64,000 bases of DNA. Source: Capitella teleta. Taxonomy: Eukaryota > Annelida > Polychaeta > Capitellidae. The stretch covers positions 1,165,885-1,229,884 of the forward strand of contig KB291798.1 of the NCBI GenBank assembly GCA_000328365.1. Direction: 5' to 3'. Under the pieces are notes generated by a model that was given only the letters and a program-made list of their open reading frames with translations, was not told the origin of the DNA and did no database searches. The position numbers and the translations under genes are program-made. This document shows positions 28,964 through 42,305 of this stretch, piece after piece (position 1 is the stretch's first letter; each line of letters begins with the position of its first letter).

Positions 28964-31900
28964 CTAGCCTTGGTAGCCAAATTCCTTGGCATCATCATCA
29001 GTGAAGTCTCCATACTGCCAGAGATTCAACTGAAAATAAACCAGACATAAGCAAAGGTGCAAATAAATGAGTCACATGGATACATACTCTGGATTTCTTG
29101 GCCTTATCCTGGGCCTTGCGATAGGCATCCATCAGCTTCGCTAGACGTTTCTCTCTGCGTTTCTCGACCAACAAGAGTCCCTCAGAGATGAGTCCCTGAA
29201 TGACGTCCTCTTTGTTGTCTGAGTACAGAAGAGACACAAACTCCTGGCTGCCCACACGGTACTCAACATTCAGCAGAAGCTGCTTGTTCATGACATCACC
29301 GTAGAAACCATCAACCGCAATCTGAATGTCATCTGGGTCGGTGGGCAGCTGGATGCAGGCCAAGCTGTACGCAGTGGCCTGAGCCGGGAGACCGCTGTAT
29401 GCACCCGGCAAAGCGGCCAGTTTAGTGGATGAAGTCACCTCACGCTGCACAAACATAAATCGTCAGAATTCATGGAGGTTGACACAAATGTTGAACCTAC
29501 GTTTCCGTAATCAATGTACAGAAGGTGGATTCCTTTGCCTTCAACCTTCTCAATCTTGGCTCTGTACCACTCTCCATCTGAGAACTTGGCAGCGCACAGT
29601 TCTCCCTTCTTGGGGGTGTAGGCACCAGTCAGTGGTGGGTTGGCAGCCATGTCCGCTCTCAACTGCTCCATCAGCTTCTCGAGTTGGGTTCCTGAAAAGA
29701 AGCGAGACATGTTCAGTATTTCATTCACCATACATCGGTCTTGATTCTCACCAGTTTCAATGTTCTGTGCATAGAATTGAAGTTCATCAGTCACTTCAGT
29801 AACTACAACTGTCTTGTAGGTGATCTTCCTCTCTTGTGGCTCAGCCTCCAAGACCTTCTCCTCCTCAACAGGCTCCTCGTAATTTTCCCAGATCTTCTGG
29901 CGTGCGGCCTTTGCCTTCTCTTGCGCGGCACTCAAAACCTTGGCATGGGCGCTCCTCTCGGCAGAGAAGTGCATCTTTGCAAGGCTCTCCTCAACCAGAC
30001 CAACAGAGATGTTCAGGCTGTCAACGTAAATCCAGCCAATGAAGTTGCCTCCCTTGTCCATGGTGTCAACCTCAACCTCAACCTCTCTCTGCATGGTATG
30101 CTCTTTGGTGTAAGCCAAAGCCTCCTCACCAAACGGCTCAGCAGCAATGAGGCTACCTCCAGGGCCAGGTCTTGAAGCTCTTGGGCAGCTGATGCCTGCA
30201 CAGCAAACACATGTATCGCCCGATATAAATTCAATCATGGAAACATACCGGCAAGCAAGACGGTGATCAAACAAGTCTCACGAGGAATGTACAAGCGCAA
30301 ACGTGAACCACTGGCCACAAACTCCACAATTGCCTCACAACGACCAGCGCGCTGCAGGAAAGGGAAGAACTGCTTTGCTTTATTAACGTCTCCTGAGACA
30401 TCAGCCACACGCAGAGTGGGCGGGTCCTTCTTGCTGTGCAGTCCAGCGCCCTTCTTCTTGGCTCTCTCCTCAGCGACCTGGAGATCATCATAGTGGGCAG
30501 AGCGCTGGTCATCATCCTGACGATAGCGTACAACCATAGCCAGACCCTTAGAGACAAGAGCTTCACCAATGTTGCTGCAATTGAAATTTCATAAGCATTA
30601 CGATCAGTTGGAAGAACAGCGACTCACATGTTGTTGATGGTCACAGTGCAAAGAGTTTTCTCAGGGAAATCGTCCGTCTTGGGCTGGATGTAATCCACGA
30701 CCACGTTCACCTTCTTACCAATCAGCTTCTTCCTCAAGAACTCTCTTGCCTCAAACAGATATGGAATGTCGTAGAGAGGGCGGGATCTAGTCTTGGACTC
30801 TCTTTTGGGTGGCTCGCCATCAGCAGGAGTCTGAGTCCTGCACACACAAAATAATAAATCAACAATTCTTTCAATACCATCTGAAAAACAAACCTGGGGA
30901 AACGAATGCTGGAAAGGAAGACTTTGCGCTCAGAACCGTCCTGGAGCTTGAGAACCATGCCATCAGCATTGATGACCTCAATGACCTTAGCCTGGAAATT
31001 CTTGTCCTTAATGTCAACAATGTTAGTGGGAGCAGTGTAATCTTTCCACAGACGAATGCGCTTCTCTTTGGCTTCCCTACGAAATATCACAAATAAGAGA
31101 TGAAAAAGGGTCTTAACAGGTGCACTCACTTCTGAGCTGCTCGGAGTTTCTCCACTCCTTGAGAGACGACCCTCATGCTCCAATCAGCGCAACGCGCAAA
31201 ACCATCTCTCAACAGGAAAAGAGCAATGTTTCCGTTCTGAAACAATACACATGAACTAATGTCAGAATAAACAAGTGTTCAACATACAGGGTGCAGAACT
31301 GAGCCCAAGAGGTTCTGGTTGGATGCACCCTCAAGAACAATCTGTACGTTGCGCTGCAGAAGTCTGGACTCAGTGTAGAACTTAGCCTCCTCTGCCAGGG
31401 GTTCTGGCTCAGTCTTGTCTCCGTTGATTTTGAACATGGGGCACTTTATGCCGGACATCATGACAGTGATGTACTGGAAAGAAGGCAGCACAAAAGCACG
31501 GATGGTGCAGCCATCACGCACATGCTCCACAATAGCTGAGAAGAAATACACAAGATGTAGAAATGTGTTCAAAGGGGAAGGTGTAGTGATACCTTCGATG
31601 GGTTTGCCGTGCTGAGAGTCAACATAGTGACGGGGATTCTCCAGGGTCCATGAGACATCTCTAATGTGGTTTGCCTGTTCCTCCGGACCGGACCATTTAC
31701 CTAAACCAGCTGCCTTGGCTGTCTCCTCCAACTGAATCAGCTTCTGCTGCTTATCACTGGTAACACAATTTTAATGCATGTTAACTAGCTCTACTAATGA
31801 CTCACTCATTGCGAGCAATGCTGCCTCTTCGCACTTCAACCAAGCCTTCAGCCACAATAGACTCAGTCAGGTTCTCTCCACTGGTATCTACAAGAGCAAA

Positions 31901-32985
31901 AATTCTGATTAGATAAATAAGATGAGAATAAATGGGCACATTACCCCTTCCAACATAAACGGCTCCGTATTCACGACCTGTTCCAGGTGCTTTGTATTCC
32001 ACTGTGTAGCAAACCTCTTTGCCGACAAGTTTCTTCCTCAGGAACTCACGAGCTTCCCATGCATATGGCTGAAGAGAGAGAAACATACGATTACAATTTA
32101 AAATAATCTCAATTTGGATTTATTACTCAATATACATCTTTGTCCTTCCGTACAGCATAACACAGACTAATACAGTAACAGTCAGTTGCAAGCACCTTAC
32201 GCAAGAGTTGGCAAATATTTATTAAAATTCATAAGACAATGCCCACCTCATCCTTGGTTTCTAGGGCAGCATCCATTGAAGGGTTGGGTCTCCTGGCAAG
32301 ACGAGGTGCCGTGATGTTGGAGAGGCAGATGGTGCGCTCTTGAGGGGGACCTCCACGAGGTTGACCACGTACAATGAGGGTGTCGCCAGACAGGGCCTGA
32401 AGAGAAGCATAATGGATGAGATTGAGAACACAATAACTTTGACTTGGTGGATTGAAAGAAAAAATGATGAAAGGAGCAAAATAAAGGAGTGAAAAACTAG
32501 AGATGAATAAGGCTATTAACTACAACCTCATAAAGGCAAACACACTCTCTCAAGACCAAAAAATTACTGAAGTCAAGGAAGTAAAAGTTTAACTTTAAGT
32601 CAAAATTTCTATGATTTTTATCATAAAATTACAGTTAATAATTACCGATCCGAATCATAATTGAGCCTAATGGATTACTGGTCAGTCTCAGAAGACTGTA
32701 AGAGTTTAAAAACATAGTTTGATAGAGAAAGAGAACGCCATATGGTATAACCACAGCATATCATAATCATCCCATATGCCACGCTAACAGCGATAACACG
32801 CAAGCGAACAGCCATCTACAGCTCAAACCAATGAGAGAGAAAATGTTTGATCGGTCATAAAATAGCCAAGAATTGTATCAGAAGAAAGAAAATTATGTCT
32901 GCGGTTCAAAGATAATATAAATATCTACCTGTTTGACGATCCCATGGTGGACGACGACAGGTTGTGGGGGAGGAGGTGCCGACAT
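28964..32985 (-). CDS. SND1: Tudor-SN (SND1), staphylococcal nuclease and Tudor domain protein
   Basis: RNA-binding nuclease/coactivator of RISC, stress granules and spliceosome assembly. Exons (minus): 32985-32929, 32396-32247, 32068-31945, 31887-31806, 31756-31593, 31535-31288, 31236-31130, 31076-30894, 30837-30628, 30574-30249, 30195-29752, 29691-29501, 29444-29088, 29029-28964; all phases agree, 902 aa (human 910). Four SN-like domains (about aa 19-165, 190-330, 340-495, 525-665) are followed by the Tudor domain in exon 12 ('[20 protein letters not shown]', 'HLLYIDYGN', with the expected aromatic residues) which splits the fifth SN domain. It starts MSAPPPPQ and ends GYQG. Intron 1 is 532 bp; the others are mostly about 50 bp. 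Confidence 0.96.
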
Positions 32986-33454
32986 CGTGCGTGTTTTGCT
33001 TTGATGGAGGCTGAAAAGGAAGTTGACGATTGCGTAGGGTCAAAGGTTGCGCGCGAGACTACTGACTTGTTTCGTGTTATAAACAATATTTTTCACCGTT
33101 TGAAAAAAAGCAGGATTTTGTATCACCGAAGAAGCGTGATGAAATACTATGTATGATTTAATGTACCGTAAACTTTAATAACAATGTAATCTCGTTTAGG
33201 TTGGATGATGATGTGGCCTGTCAGATAAAATTCATTTCAAGCATCGAAGCTCCAGTCTGCGTTATGAATTCGAGTTTTTCACTAATAGTGAGTACTAAAT
33301 GAGATTCAATCAAACACTAAACGCTTTTATTCGGGCTGCATGCTCCATATAGGCAATGAAGAAAAGAAAGTAACCAATACACAAATTTGATTTCATGGAA
33401 AATTGACATTAAAAAGGAGAGTGTTTAGCACAAAGCAAGTTTAGACAAAGCAAT

Positions 33455-34448
33455 GCTTTGATGTTTGGGAAACTCTTCAAGGCAGTAGTGCGACCACACC
33501 TGTGAGGAAGGAAGAAAAAAAAAACACACAACAAAAAACACAACAACAATAACGTTGAGAGCCTGGAGGCAGTGAAGTGAAGAGCGACCAGCCAAGTTCG
33601 TACCAGGCATTAAACACCTTTCTTTCGATTAATGAAGCTTCACCTCCCAGCTTGGCTTACAGGCGACTTAGAGGAGATAAGATAGAAACCTATAAGATCA
33701 TCATCAGCCTGTATAACATAGAGAATAAAAAATTATTCTCCAAGCCCCACACGCCCCTACAAGAGGACATACTCAGAAAATCAATAAGCCCACTGCCAGA
33801 ACTACCCTGAGACAGAAGACATATTATTAAATTATATTTAGGGATGCATGGAACTTAGAATTTGCCGGAATTTGGAACGAGAGTTCCGGGGGTTTGCTCC
33901 GGCCGGAACTGGACCAGAACCCGGAACAAGAGTTGCATTTAAAAAAAAAAATCGATTTAAAAATGGGAAGAAGCCTAATAGTCATTTATAATACCCTGGC
34001 CCCAAGATAAGATAAGATAAGATAATTTATTATTTTCAAAAAAAGGTAATAATACAGAGAAATGGTAGCTGACCCAGACTTGGGTATATGCTACAACAAA
34101 GAAGAAAAATTAATACTAATTAACTTTCGGTGTCGTCTGTGGTAGAAATTTGAAAAAAAAAGGTGCAAGGTGCAATGTGCAATGTGCAGGGGTTAAGAGT
34201 AAAATTCATACTTATTTATTTACAATTCCTAATCTAACCTGACGCTATTTACAATACCTACAAAAAAAAAGCAAAACAAAAACAGAAACAAAGAAGATGA
34301 TAATTGACAAAAAAATAAAAATACGTGCATAGAGAGAAGAACAAAAAAAATAATTTTTCTTTAATAAAAAACTGGACAGGTTAATGAAAATGCTTAAATA
34401 TACAGGTTTGATGAAGTGAAAAAAATTAAATGAATAAGAATAAAAAAT

Positions 34449-34480
<32 letters not shown>

Positions 34481-35565
34481 TAGATTGTTAAAGCTGAAAT
34501 AGCATTATTGGGTGATTGAAATGGAATATACGTTGTCGTTTAATAATTTGTCTTTCATAATCCTAGTAAATTTATTAAATGAAAATGAATTAATATCTAT
34601 GTTTTGAGCGAGTCTGCCATTGGTGGTCTCTTAACTTAATTGAATGAAACAGAAACAATGAGTAGCACTGATATATTTTTTACTGATGCATCCTTTATTG
34701 ACCGTTATCCCTCAATCGATGATACTAACTCATTATAATAAACTGAAGACTTTTGGGTCGTCTGTTAATGGGCTATGATATTTTGCTATTCATGATGATT
34801 AACCAGATGAGATGATGTAAACTGCAATTGGATTTAATTTCAAACTATTGGTGTAATAAAACTGAACACTGTGCAGTGTGCACACCGAACAAGCAATGGT
34901 AAACAGTGCATGCATGCTGACAAGAGTTAATGTTACATCACCAAAACCCCTACGTATGAGGATGGAAGCACCGTAACTACGCTACCCCCATGCAATGTTT
35001 ATTTAAGGTAGCTGACTCCTTGTGTGTTTTGTTAGTCGCTAAACAAGTGATCAACCCATTCAAACTTGAGCGCCTCTTTAAAAAACCATGAATGCTGTGA
35101 TAACCAGCCAATTAGGAGATCAGAGGAATTACGCAATCAATTGAAGCTACAAAGCACAAAATTTCTGAATCGGTGGCCCTTGCTTTAACTTTAACTGTCC
35201 TTAGTAGTTTGTTTCCTTTTGACTTGCCTTCACCCGCATCTGGTCTTACATAATGTCTTGCTTTAACATAGAATCGATGATATATTATATTTCTTCTTCT
35301 TGTGAGCACAAAATCCGGCAGCGAGTTCCGAGACCATAGGCAATTCTTCCCGGAACTGGAACTCCGGGAAATAACCCAGATTCCGGGCAGCCTGAGTCAG
35401 AACCCGGAACTCCATGCATCCCTAATTATATTCTCATATTGAATAGTGGCCAACTGGAACTCGCTTTCAGAAAGTATTTTTACTGCCCCATCTTTAGAAT
35501 GCTTCAAACATAGACTGGATTGGCACTGGTCTGCACCCAATCTGCTTTGATTGAGAAGCTCCAAC
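33455..35565 (+). mobile_element. LINE C-terminal fragment split by a hAT element
   Basis: Plus-strand pieces read 'LFKAVVRPHL' (about 33474), 'LAYRRLRGDKIETYKIIISL' (33650-33710) and, after the hAT insertion, 'TAPSLECFKHRLDWHW' (about 35485-35535). These are the ordered last motifs of a CR1-like LINE reverse transcriptase. The reading frame is shifted in places. Its two parts become contiguous when the hAT element and one 8-bp duplicate are left out. Confidence 0.75.
33839..35424. mobile_element. Non-autonomous hAT element, second family
   Basis: Termini TAGGGATGCATGGAACT / AACTCCATGCATCCCTA-type inverted repeats (the last bases at 35408-35424) flanked by a perfect 8-bp duplication ATTATATT at 33831-33838 and 35425-35432. 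1586 bp. Subterminal 'ccggaact' motifs recur at both ends. Inside, a (GATAA)n run at 34003-34023 and a long A tract at about 34450-34482 suggest a nested retroelement tail. No transposase seen. Confidence 0.88.
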
Positions 35566-35569
35566 TCTT

Positions 35570-36559
35570 AGAGGGTGGAAAATCCTTCAATCATAAATAC
35601 CTACACTATCCTAAGGTGAAAGAACACATAAAAAGTGTTAAATTTTTGGTTATAGCAATAAATTCGAATTCTTACTCTATATGCCATGCACAAAATGAGT
35701 AGGCTGTTATTGTAATCTGCTAATGTGTAACTGATTATGCTGGGCATGTACAATAGGACTGATAAAAGCATGGGGAAGTTGGGGGTTTACAGCAAAACAT
35801 GATCGCCATGCACACCCATTAGGAAGTTAGGAACCCAAGATCAAGCAGTGACTCATTGTCAGAGATTGGTCGCACAATTGTTGATTATGTAAATATTCTG
35901 CATTCACCGGTAAACAGTCAAGTTATCAACTTGATTGCTTTCATCACTGCTTCTGGTGCCAATTCAAGAATCTCCAGGCTTTCAAATTTGTTCTCTTCTC
36001 TGATTGAGTAATTTTTCTGATGTCCTAATTAATTAACTGTTGCATAAAATGCATTGTTTTTACTGCCACTGTCACTAAGAATTTTCCTCATGTTCAATTG
36101 CATGGCAGGGAAGAATGGGTGAGAATGCAAATGGAACGGACAATGAAAAGCTGATGTGGTCTTGCTGTGTTGACTGTGTACGCTTCCGTTGCTTAGGATT
36201 TATAATAGTTCATCAATGATCATAGGGCCATAGCCAGATCTTGAAAACAGACAAGGCAAGTAGAAAGCAAGGCGAGCTGACTTACTCAAGAGAGGGGTGG
36301 GGGGTCCCCGCGACATGCTGACACGCCGAATCTTGTTATACATATGTGATTATGTGTTTTTGGAAATTTGAGAGAATCTGAACACATTTCATGTTCGTGG
36401 TTGACTCATGAATGTTGCTCATCATAATTTGCCATCACAAACATCTGTACATTAATTAAACGTTATATGCAATCCCATTATCCCAGGATATATCTTGCAT
36501 GTTTATTTATGGATAATGTGACTACTGCTTCAATAATGCTAGGTCTCATATCAGCTGTC
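35570..36559. other. Intergenic, nothing recognised
   Basis: AT-rich sequence without convincing coding potential or complete repeats. Confidence 0.6.
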
Positions 36560-36735
36560 TAGTCGATCCGTTTAGCAAGACCATGTCAACAACTTTGCTT
36601 AGGACATTTGCAAAAGCAATTGGTCTGTATAGTTATCATTCGAGCTGTTATCATCAGCTTTGTTTATCCCAAAACAACAATGTAGTAAACTAAACTATCA
36701 CACTGTCTGGAAGAAAGCCATAAAAGATGAAAGAA
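36560..36735 (-). mobile_element. LINE relic, RT fingers region
   Basis: The minus strand shows 'YRPIAFANVLSKVVDMVLL' preceded by a stop-rich stretch. This matches the NYRPI-x(4)-LSK motif of LINE reverse transcriptases. Very eroded. Confidence 0.5.
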
Positions 36736-37321
36736 AGAGGCACAAAATGCGCATGTCCAACAATAACAGCAAGTCATAATCTTCGTGAAGCACATTCCAC
36801 GTGTTCTGCATACATGTGTTGAAGACATATAGATGTCCCACAAGACTTATGGCATAATCATTTGAGGATAACCTTCTGCATCTCTCACTCAGTCAGCCCC
36901 ATAAAAATCAGTTAAATTTCATGGCTGAATCATACAGCACTCATTAGACAGAATTTCGTCTGAATATTCTCATATACAGACGGAGATATAACCGTATATA
37001 AAACTGGAAGTTACATGAAATGGTCATGAATTCAATACTCAATTTTGAACGCTCGTGAAAAAATTGTATAATTTGGCAACTAAGAATGCTAATACCAGCC
37101 TGAAACTTACACAAGCTAATCTTGATATATTTTGCCATCTCATTAAATAATAAAATACCCAAACCATATCCTCAGTTTATAAATAAAACCACTTGAACGC
37201 TCGATTGAACAAATTATCAAATTCTATATGCAAATGAACCAGCTTTGGAAGAGCAAGGGCGGGGCGGAGGGGCCAAAAGAGGATCCTTCATTACTTTAAT
37301 TGAAAAATATCGTTCAGCTTG

Positions 37322-37672
37322 CTAGGGGCACTGAATAGCACAACGCTTTAAACCGCTGTCTGCAATCTTATGCTGACCGTGGCGGTCGAGGTACCGGGTT
37401 TGAGACCCGATCAGGCCACGGGCGTTATGATTGTGAATTATAATTGTAATTCGTTATAATTGTAATTCTTCAGTGACTCTGCAGTGCTGCCCAACTGCGT
37501 AACAAGGCCAGGCGCTGTGTTCTACTGTCTATGGTGGTAGGCAGGATGAAGAACCCTTAGGATTTATCGATAAGAGTAGGGGGAAACCCCGGTCCCAGGC
37601 CTTCTGTTCTGACGCCCGTATCACCCGAATGGGTTGGGTGGAGCTGTAAAACCCCATCACTCACTCTCGTTC
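37322..37672 (+). mobile_element. SINE family A, longest copy
   Basis: A tRNA-like head has a B-box-like 'gggtttgagaccc' at 37396-37408. It is followed by a body ('ggccacgggcgttatgattg', then (gtaattcgttataatt) repeats) and the conserved 3' block, ending 'catcactcactc'. Copies 1 and 3 share the body or 3' block. No coding potential. Confidence 0.75.
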
Positions 37673-40600
37673 AGATTGCTTGATTAGTCCTGCTAATTCC
37701 TGAAGTGAAGTCTAATATTGGCATAATAGAGTTGTTTTTATTTATGCTGAGTGCCAAAAAAAGCGAAATGAAATCATCACAGAGCGCCACTTTCACTTAC
37801 AAATTTTGTGTTATAGTGTTCATCTCTTGAGATACCATGCATACAAAAAAAACATCCTAAATAGTAAATATGCAGTGTAAATAATGTAAAACAGCATTAC
37901 AACATTGACCTCAAAATGTGAGAAAATACTCATTAAAACTTGGTAATTGTTTTGACAAGTTTACGACGCAGACACGCTTATTTTCCCGGAAAATTGGTGG
38001 CCGACTTCGCTCAAGTGGACGACTGACTCTGGACAAAAGCGAGTTTTATCACATCATCGCACTCTCACAGTTAAAAAGTATGCTATTATTGTAAATTTAT
38101 AATTAATTAAACTTACTGCAACTCGTCTTTACTTCAACACTCTGTGACTCTAGCAAGATTCAAGAGTACATAGTCCATTAGACTAGTTGATAAACCACAG
38201 CAAGATGCCAAGCCAAGGTGTACATCTCGTCCAATTCATCTGTGTTAGTAATCCATTAATCTAATCCAGTACACTGTGACTGTCACAGTGATTATTGTTA
38301 ATGCACCATCCTGTCAATGCAAAAAACTAGAGCTTCAAATATTATTGAAGCATTCCTTACAACACAGTTCAACAGAAGGACCTCATTTTGCAATTTGGTG
38401 CACGTACAAACTGTAAACAAAATTTATTGAAATATTCCAAGAAAGGAGCTCTGTCAAAGCCGAGTTCAAAAATCGCAGTTCTATGAAAGCGTTCAGCGGA
38501 CTTCATTCCCCCTTCCTTCCTTCTCTGAAAACTGAAAAATATCGTGCAAAGTCGCGCTATTTTAGTCACGCTCTTCTCCTTGTCTTGTTCGATTTGTTTA
38601 CATGTATTTCAGTTTTTTTTGGTGTCGGCTTATCTGAACCGTATTTTTTAACTTTCAATACTAGTATTGTTTATGATTTTATGAGTACAACTGAATATTA
38701 AATTAATATGGCTGAAACACACTCAACAGCTCCCCTTTCAACTGATTTATTCCAATCCCCAAATTGTACTTCAAGCCAACTTCCCGTAAAGCACGCTCCA
38801 TCTTGATAATAATTATTGCGCAAAAAGCAGTTCATCGCGACGCGAGTCACACAAGGCATGCACCCTACATAAATTTTTGCAAATGAGGCAAATTGCTGAG
38901 TGCGCTAGCAATTGTAAACATCTTGAAATGTTGGCATAAATTTGCCGAGTTTAGTAGGAATTAGTGGATTGAATCTAATTTTGAATAGTGTGACGTTTCT
39001 AAAATAGATGATTTAAATACAGAATTTTCAGCATGTCTGCCAATGCTCACGGGTTTTAATGCCAGAAACAATTTCCAGTTTTTAACATATAAGTATCATC
39101 AGCGGAGATCTGAGATTGTCGCTGATGAATAGGCTAAGCACTCATAAACATGGTTGAGTAAAACAACAGTTGAAGTGCTCACTCAAAACTGCATTTTTTT
39201 CAGTGCTATAGGATTCAGCCATCAATGCTCACAGTGAATGTGTCAATTTCAGGGGAAGTAACACAATCAAACAGATAAGAATAGTGCGTGCACCACAGCT
39301 CAGCAATTGGGATGTCCCCTGTTACCTAGCAAGCCGATTGTCCTAGGAATCAAATATTTGCTAGAGTTTTTAATCCTGACCACTTGCGAGGAACTTTTAG
39401 GGTCAATAAAAAATTGTGATCAAGTGCCTCTATTTGAAGAAAGTTTTCTTGATGAAGCGTAAAGCATATTTGCATTAAACTTTTGCTCATTTAGTATTTT
39501 AAGCACGTCAAAGATTGGAAAAAATAAACAAATATTATTGGATCTTGTCTAGGTTTTCAGTCAAGTATCAAGCATGCATGGTGTCTCTGGATGCTGCATA
39601 CAGGTCGTTAACACACTTAGACCAACCTGATCTCCCTTTGTATACTTCAGGTTCTACTGTAGCAAGTTTTCAGGGATTGTAATTTGCAAAGTGATGATTT
39701 ATAGATTTTATGGGGGTTTCTCCATACAAAGCTTGCAAGTTCACCATCATCAAGTGAATAATTAAATTGTTTTAGCTTTTTTAATGCATATATTTTTTCA
39801 AACACTTGCCTGGTATCAGGGTACATACATTGAGTATGATTATTGCTATCCATTACGCCTGCCTCGCAGTAAATTGTGGGATTTTAGGCATTGCATGCTC
39901 TGTGCTGCATTTATTTTCATATTATTTATCTTTCAATTTACATAAAAAAAGGGCAAAAAGTTTGAAAACAATAACTATTTGACCATAACATTTATTTTGA
40001 TTGATTTGTGCGCAAAATTCAATTGTTTTGAGGTGCATTATAATAAAAACGCTAGGTCTCAATTTTTTAAGTAGGCGACCAATGACTGATGCAACAAATT
40101 TTTATGTAATTGATGTACCTGTATAGGTGAAACCCCTAATAATATTTGTCTTGGCTGAGCTGGTCAATCCATAGTATAATGGACTTGCCTTGTTTTATAA
40201 AGTATTTTATATCAAAATTTCATTATTTTTTTTAATAATAGCATCGAAGAGAATTCAATGGCCAGTCATTGTTACATTATCTTTCTTGTACACGTACTTG
40301 TATTAATATTGCATCCGCAGGTTGAACTATCATACTTGAGCAATAAATGTGTATCTCCAGTTCTCTTTGTGATTCCAATCACTGCATGAGTCATCAGTGT
40401 GTGTGGCAGAATAGCCAGGATAGAAGCCAGAATAAAAATAAGTGAAGAAGCAACATCCACAACGAAATGCAAGGTTGCGGAAGTGGATTAGGACCTGAAA
40501 AAGATCTGAGATCAATGTTTTGCTGAAGTTGAGCTTCGCCCAAAAGAGTGAGGGTTTAATGATGTAACTAGGGTTAAACAGGCATGAGGCCCCCCATCGC

Positions 40601-41700
40601 AGACTAAGAAGCAACGCTCAGTGCAGCAGAATCAACAGAAGCAGGCACCTACAACTGCTGTCTTGGATCACAATGCAGCTTTGCAGCAACAGCTGATAAT
40701 GCATGCAGCTCCAATGCCCTCTGTGGCATTCAGCGAGCCGAGCCTCTCGGATCAAGGGTTCACTTACCCAAAAAACTGATGCAGATGACTCCAGCCAATT
40801 AGAGGTTGAAAACAAGAGGGTAATAGCACCCTCAAGGGAGTTCCTGAACCTGTGAGAAATGATGAATGATGAATGGATTTATTTGCTACCAATAAAAGAG
40901 AAACAGAAAATGAAATATGGGAGGATGCCAATGGCATATAACTAACAATTATTCAATACACGTTTGAGAATGTTTGCCAACAGTAATAAAGGTAGAAGAA
41001 AGAAAAAAAAAAAATACAAAAAGAGAGAGAGAAAGTCGATAATTTAAGAGTACGAGGAAGTCTGTATTACGCTCAGGCTTCGACCTGTTTTGACATGTCT
41101 TATTTCGATGCTTAAACTGAACAGTGTCGAATTCATTGCTGCTTGTTTAGAATTCCATCATGGCGACCGGTGGTGAGCTCTTTTGATTGAGAAAGAATGG
41201 CTGTATTTTGTGCTAAATGATTTTATTGGAAGGACATCTTGATCGATTATTCGACGAGCAGTAATATTTCTTAAATTTATGTTTTTCTGCATAAGTATTT
41301 CATGATTAAAATATATGTATCACAACATTTTAACAAGACCTCATTCAAATTATTGTATTATCGCTCATTATTACTCCGTTTACTGTCAACCTTCCCTCTG
41401 GCTTAAAAGGAGGGAGAACTGGTTAAAAATGGACTTTGAGTCGTTATTTGATGCACCAAAAATGATTCCCATGCCTGGCCCACACAAGGAATATCATCGC
41501 TAACAATTTTGCGGGAGATATATTAAATTAATTAATATTGCTAATTAGGCGTGACGTCAGGAGCTGTGATGAAACACCGAGTTCCCTATATTTTACAATG
41601 GGCCTCGTCATATCAGCGTGTCCTGCGACTAACCCCTGGATATTTTCTTATTTTCTTTTCGGAAATACGTTACCGTACGAATGGTTTCCAGCGCTATTCA
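37673..41700. other. Intergenic, repeat-poor, no gene recognised
   Basis: About 4 kb of AT-rich sequence. A Gln-rich frame at about 40610-40770 and a short (ATGAATG)-like run at 40860 may be retroelement scraps. An isolated 'atggcgaccgg' followed by a GT at 41160 could be a lone first exon but has no partner. Confidence 0.5.
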
Positions 41701-41703
41701 TAT

Positions 41704-41790
41704 GTTATTCTTGGGTGTTGCTAAAAACTTTCCGAAACTTATTGAGACCTAATAAATTTTGGAAGGTTTTTAGCAACACCCGAGAATAAC
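41704..41790. repeat. Perfect hairpin, 30-bp stem and 27-nt loop
   Basis: Arms at 41704-41733 ('gttattcttgggtgttgct' start) and 41761-41790 pair over 30 positions with only two G.U wobbles and no gaps if transcribed from the plus strand. The size (87 nt) resembles a microRNA precursor or a tiny snap-back element. Confidence 0.6.
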
Positions 41791-42305
41791 GCAAGTAGAG
41801 CACAGGAAACTTAAGTTAAATTTAAGTCGGTCTACATTTAACATTCAGCTATTACTATAATTATAACAACATCGAATTTACAAAACCTGATGTATTCTTA
41901 TAATGCACATGCCAATGTATTCTTTAACAAGTTTTACATCCTTGGCGACCTATAGCTATTACATAATTATTTGTACATGTATTTCGCATGATGATGATGG
42001 CTGGGGTACCTTGCATTATGTTATTATAATTATTCCACACATTGCGTACACTGTCTCCCCAGGTATGTAACACCAGAATATACTTAGTTTTGCTTGTGAT
42101 TATGTGATATAGGTTTCACTACTAAGAAGGCAAATGAATACAAAACCAATATGGTAATTAACACTTGATTAAAGAACGTATGAGATTCTGATCTCAAATA
42201 TTGAAAGATGGGAACAACAAACACATAATAAATGAAGAAATATATTTATTAGTTTATATTCACCACAACAAACAAAACTTTTCAGACAACTTTGTTGTTC
42301 TTATC

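Noticed and set aside
41160-41175. Lone first exon 'ATGGCGACCGG' with a following donor
   Set aside because: No downstream exon could be linked; a single short match is not support.
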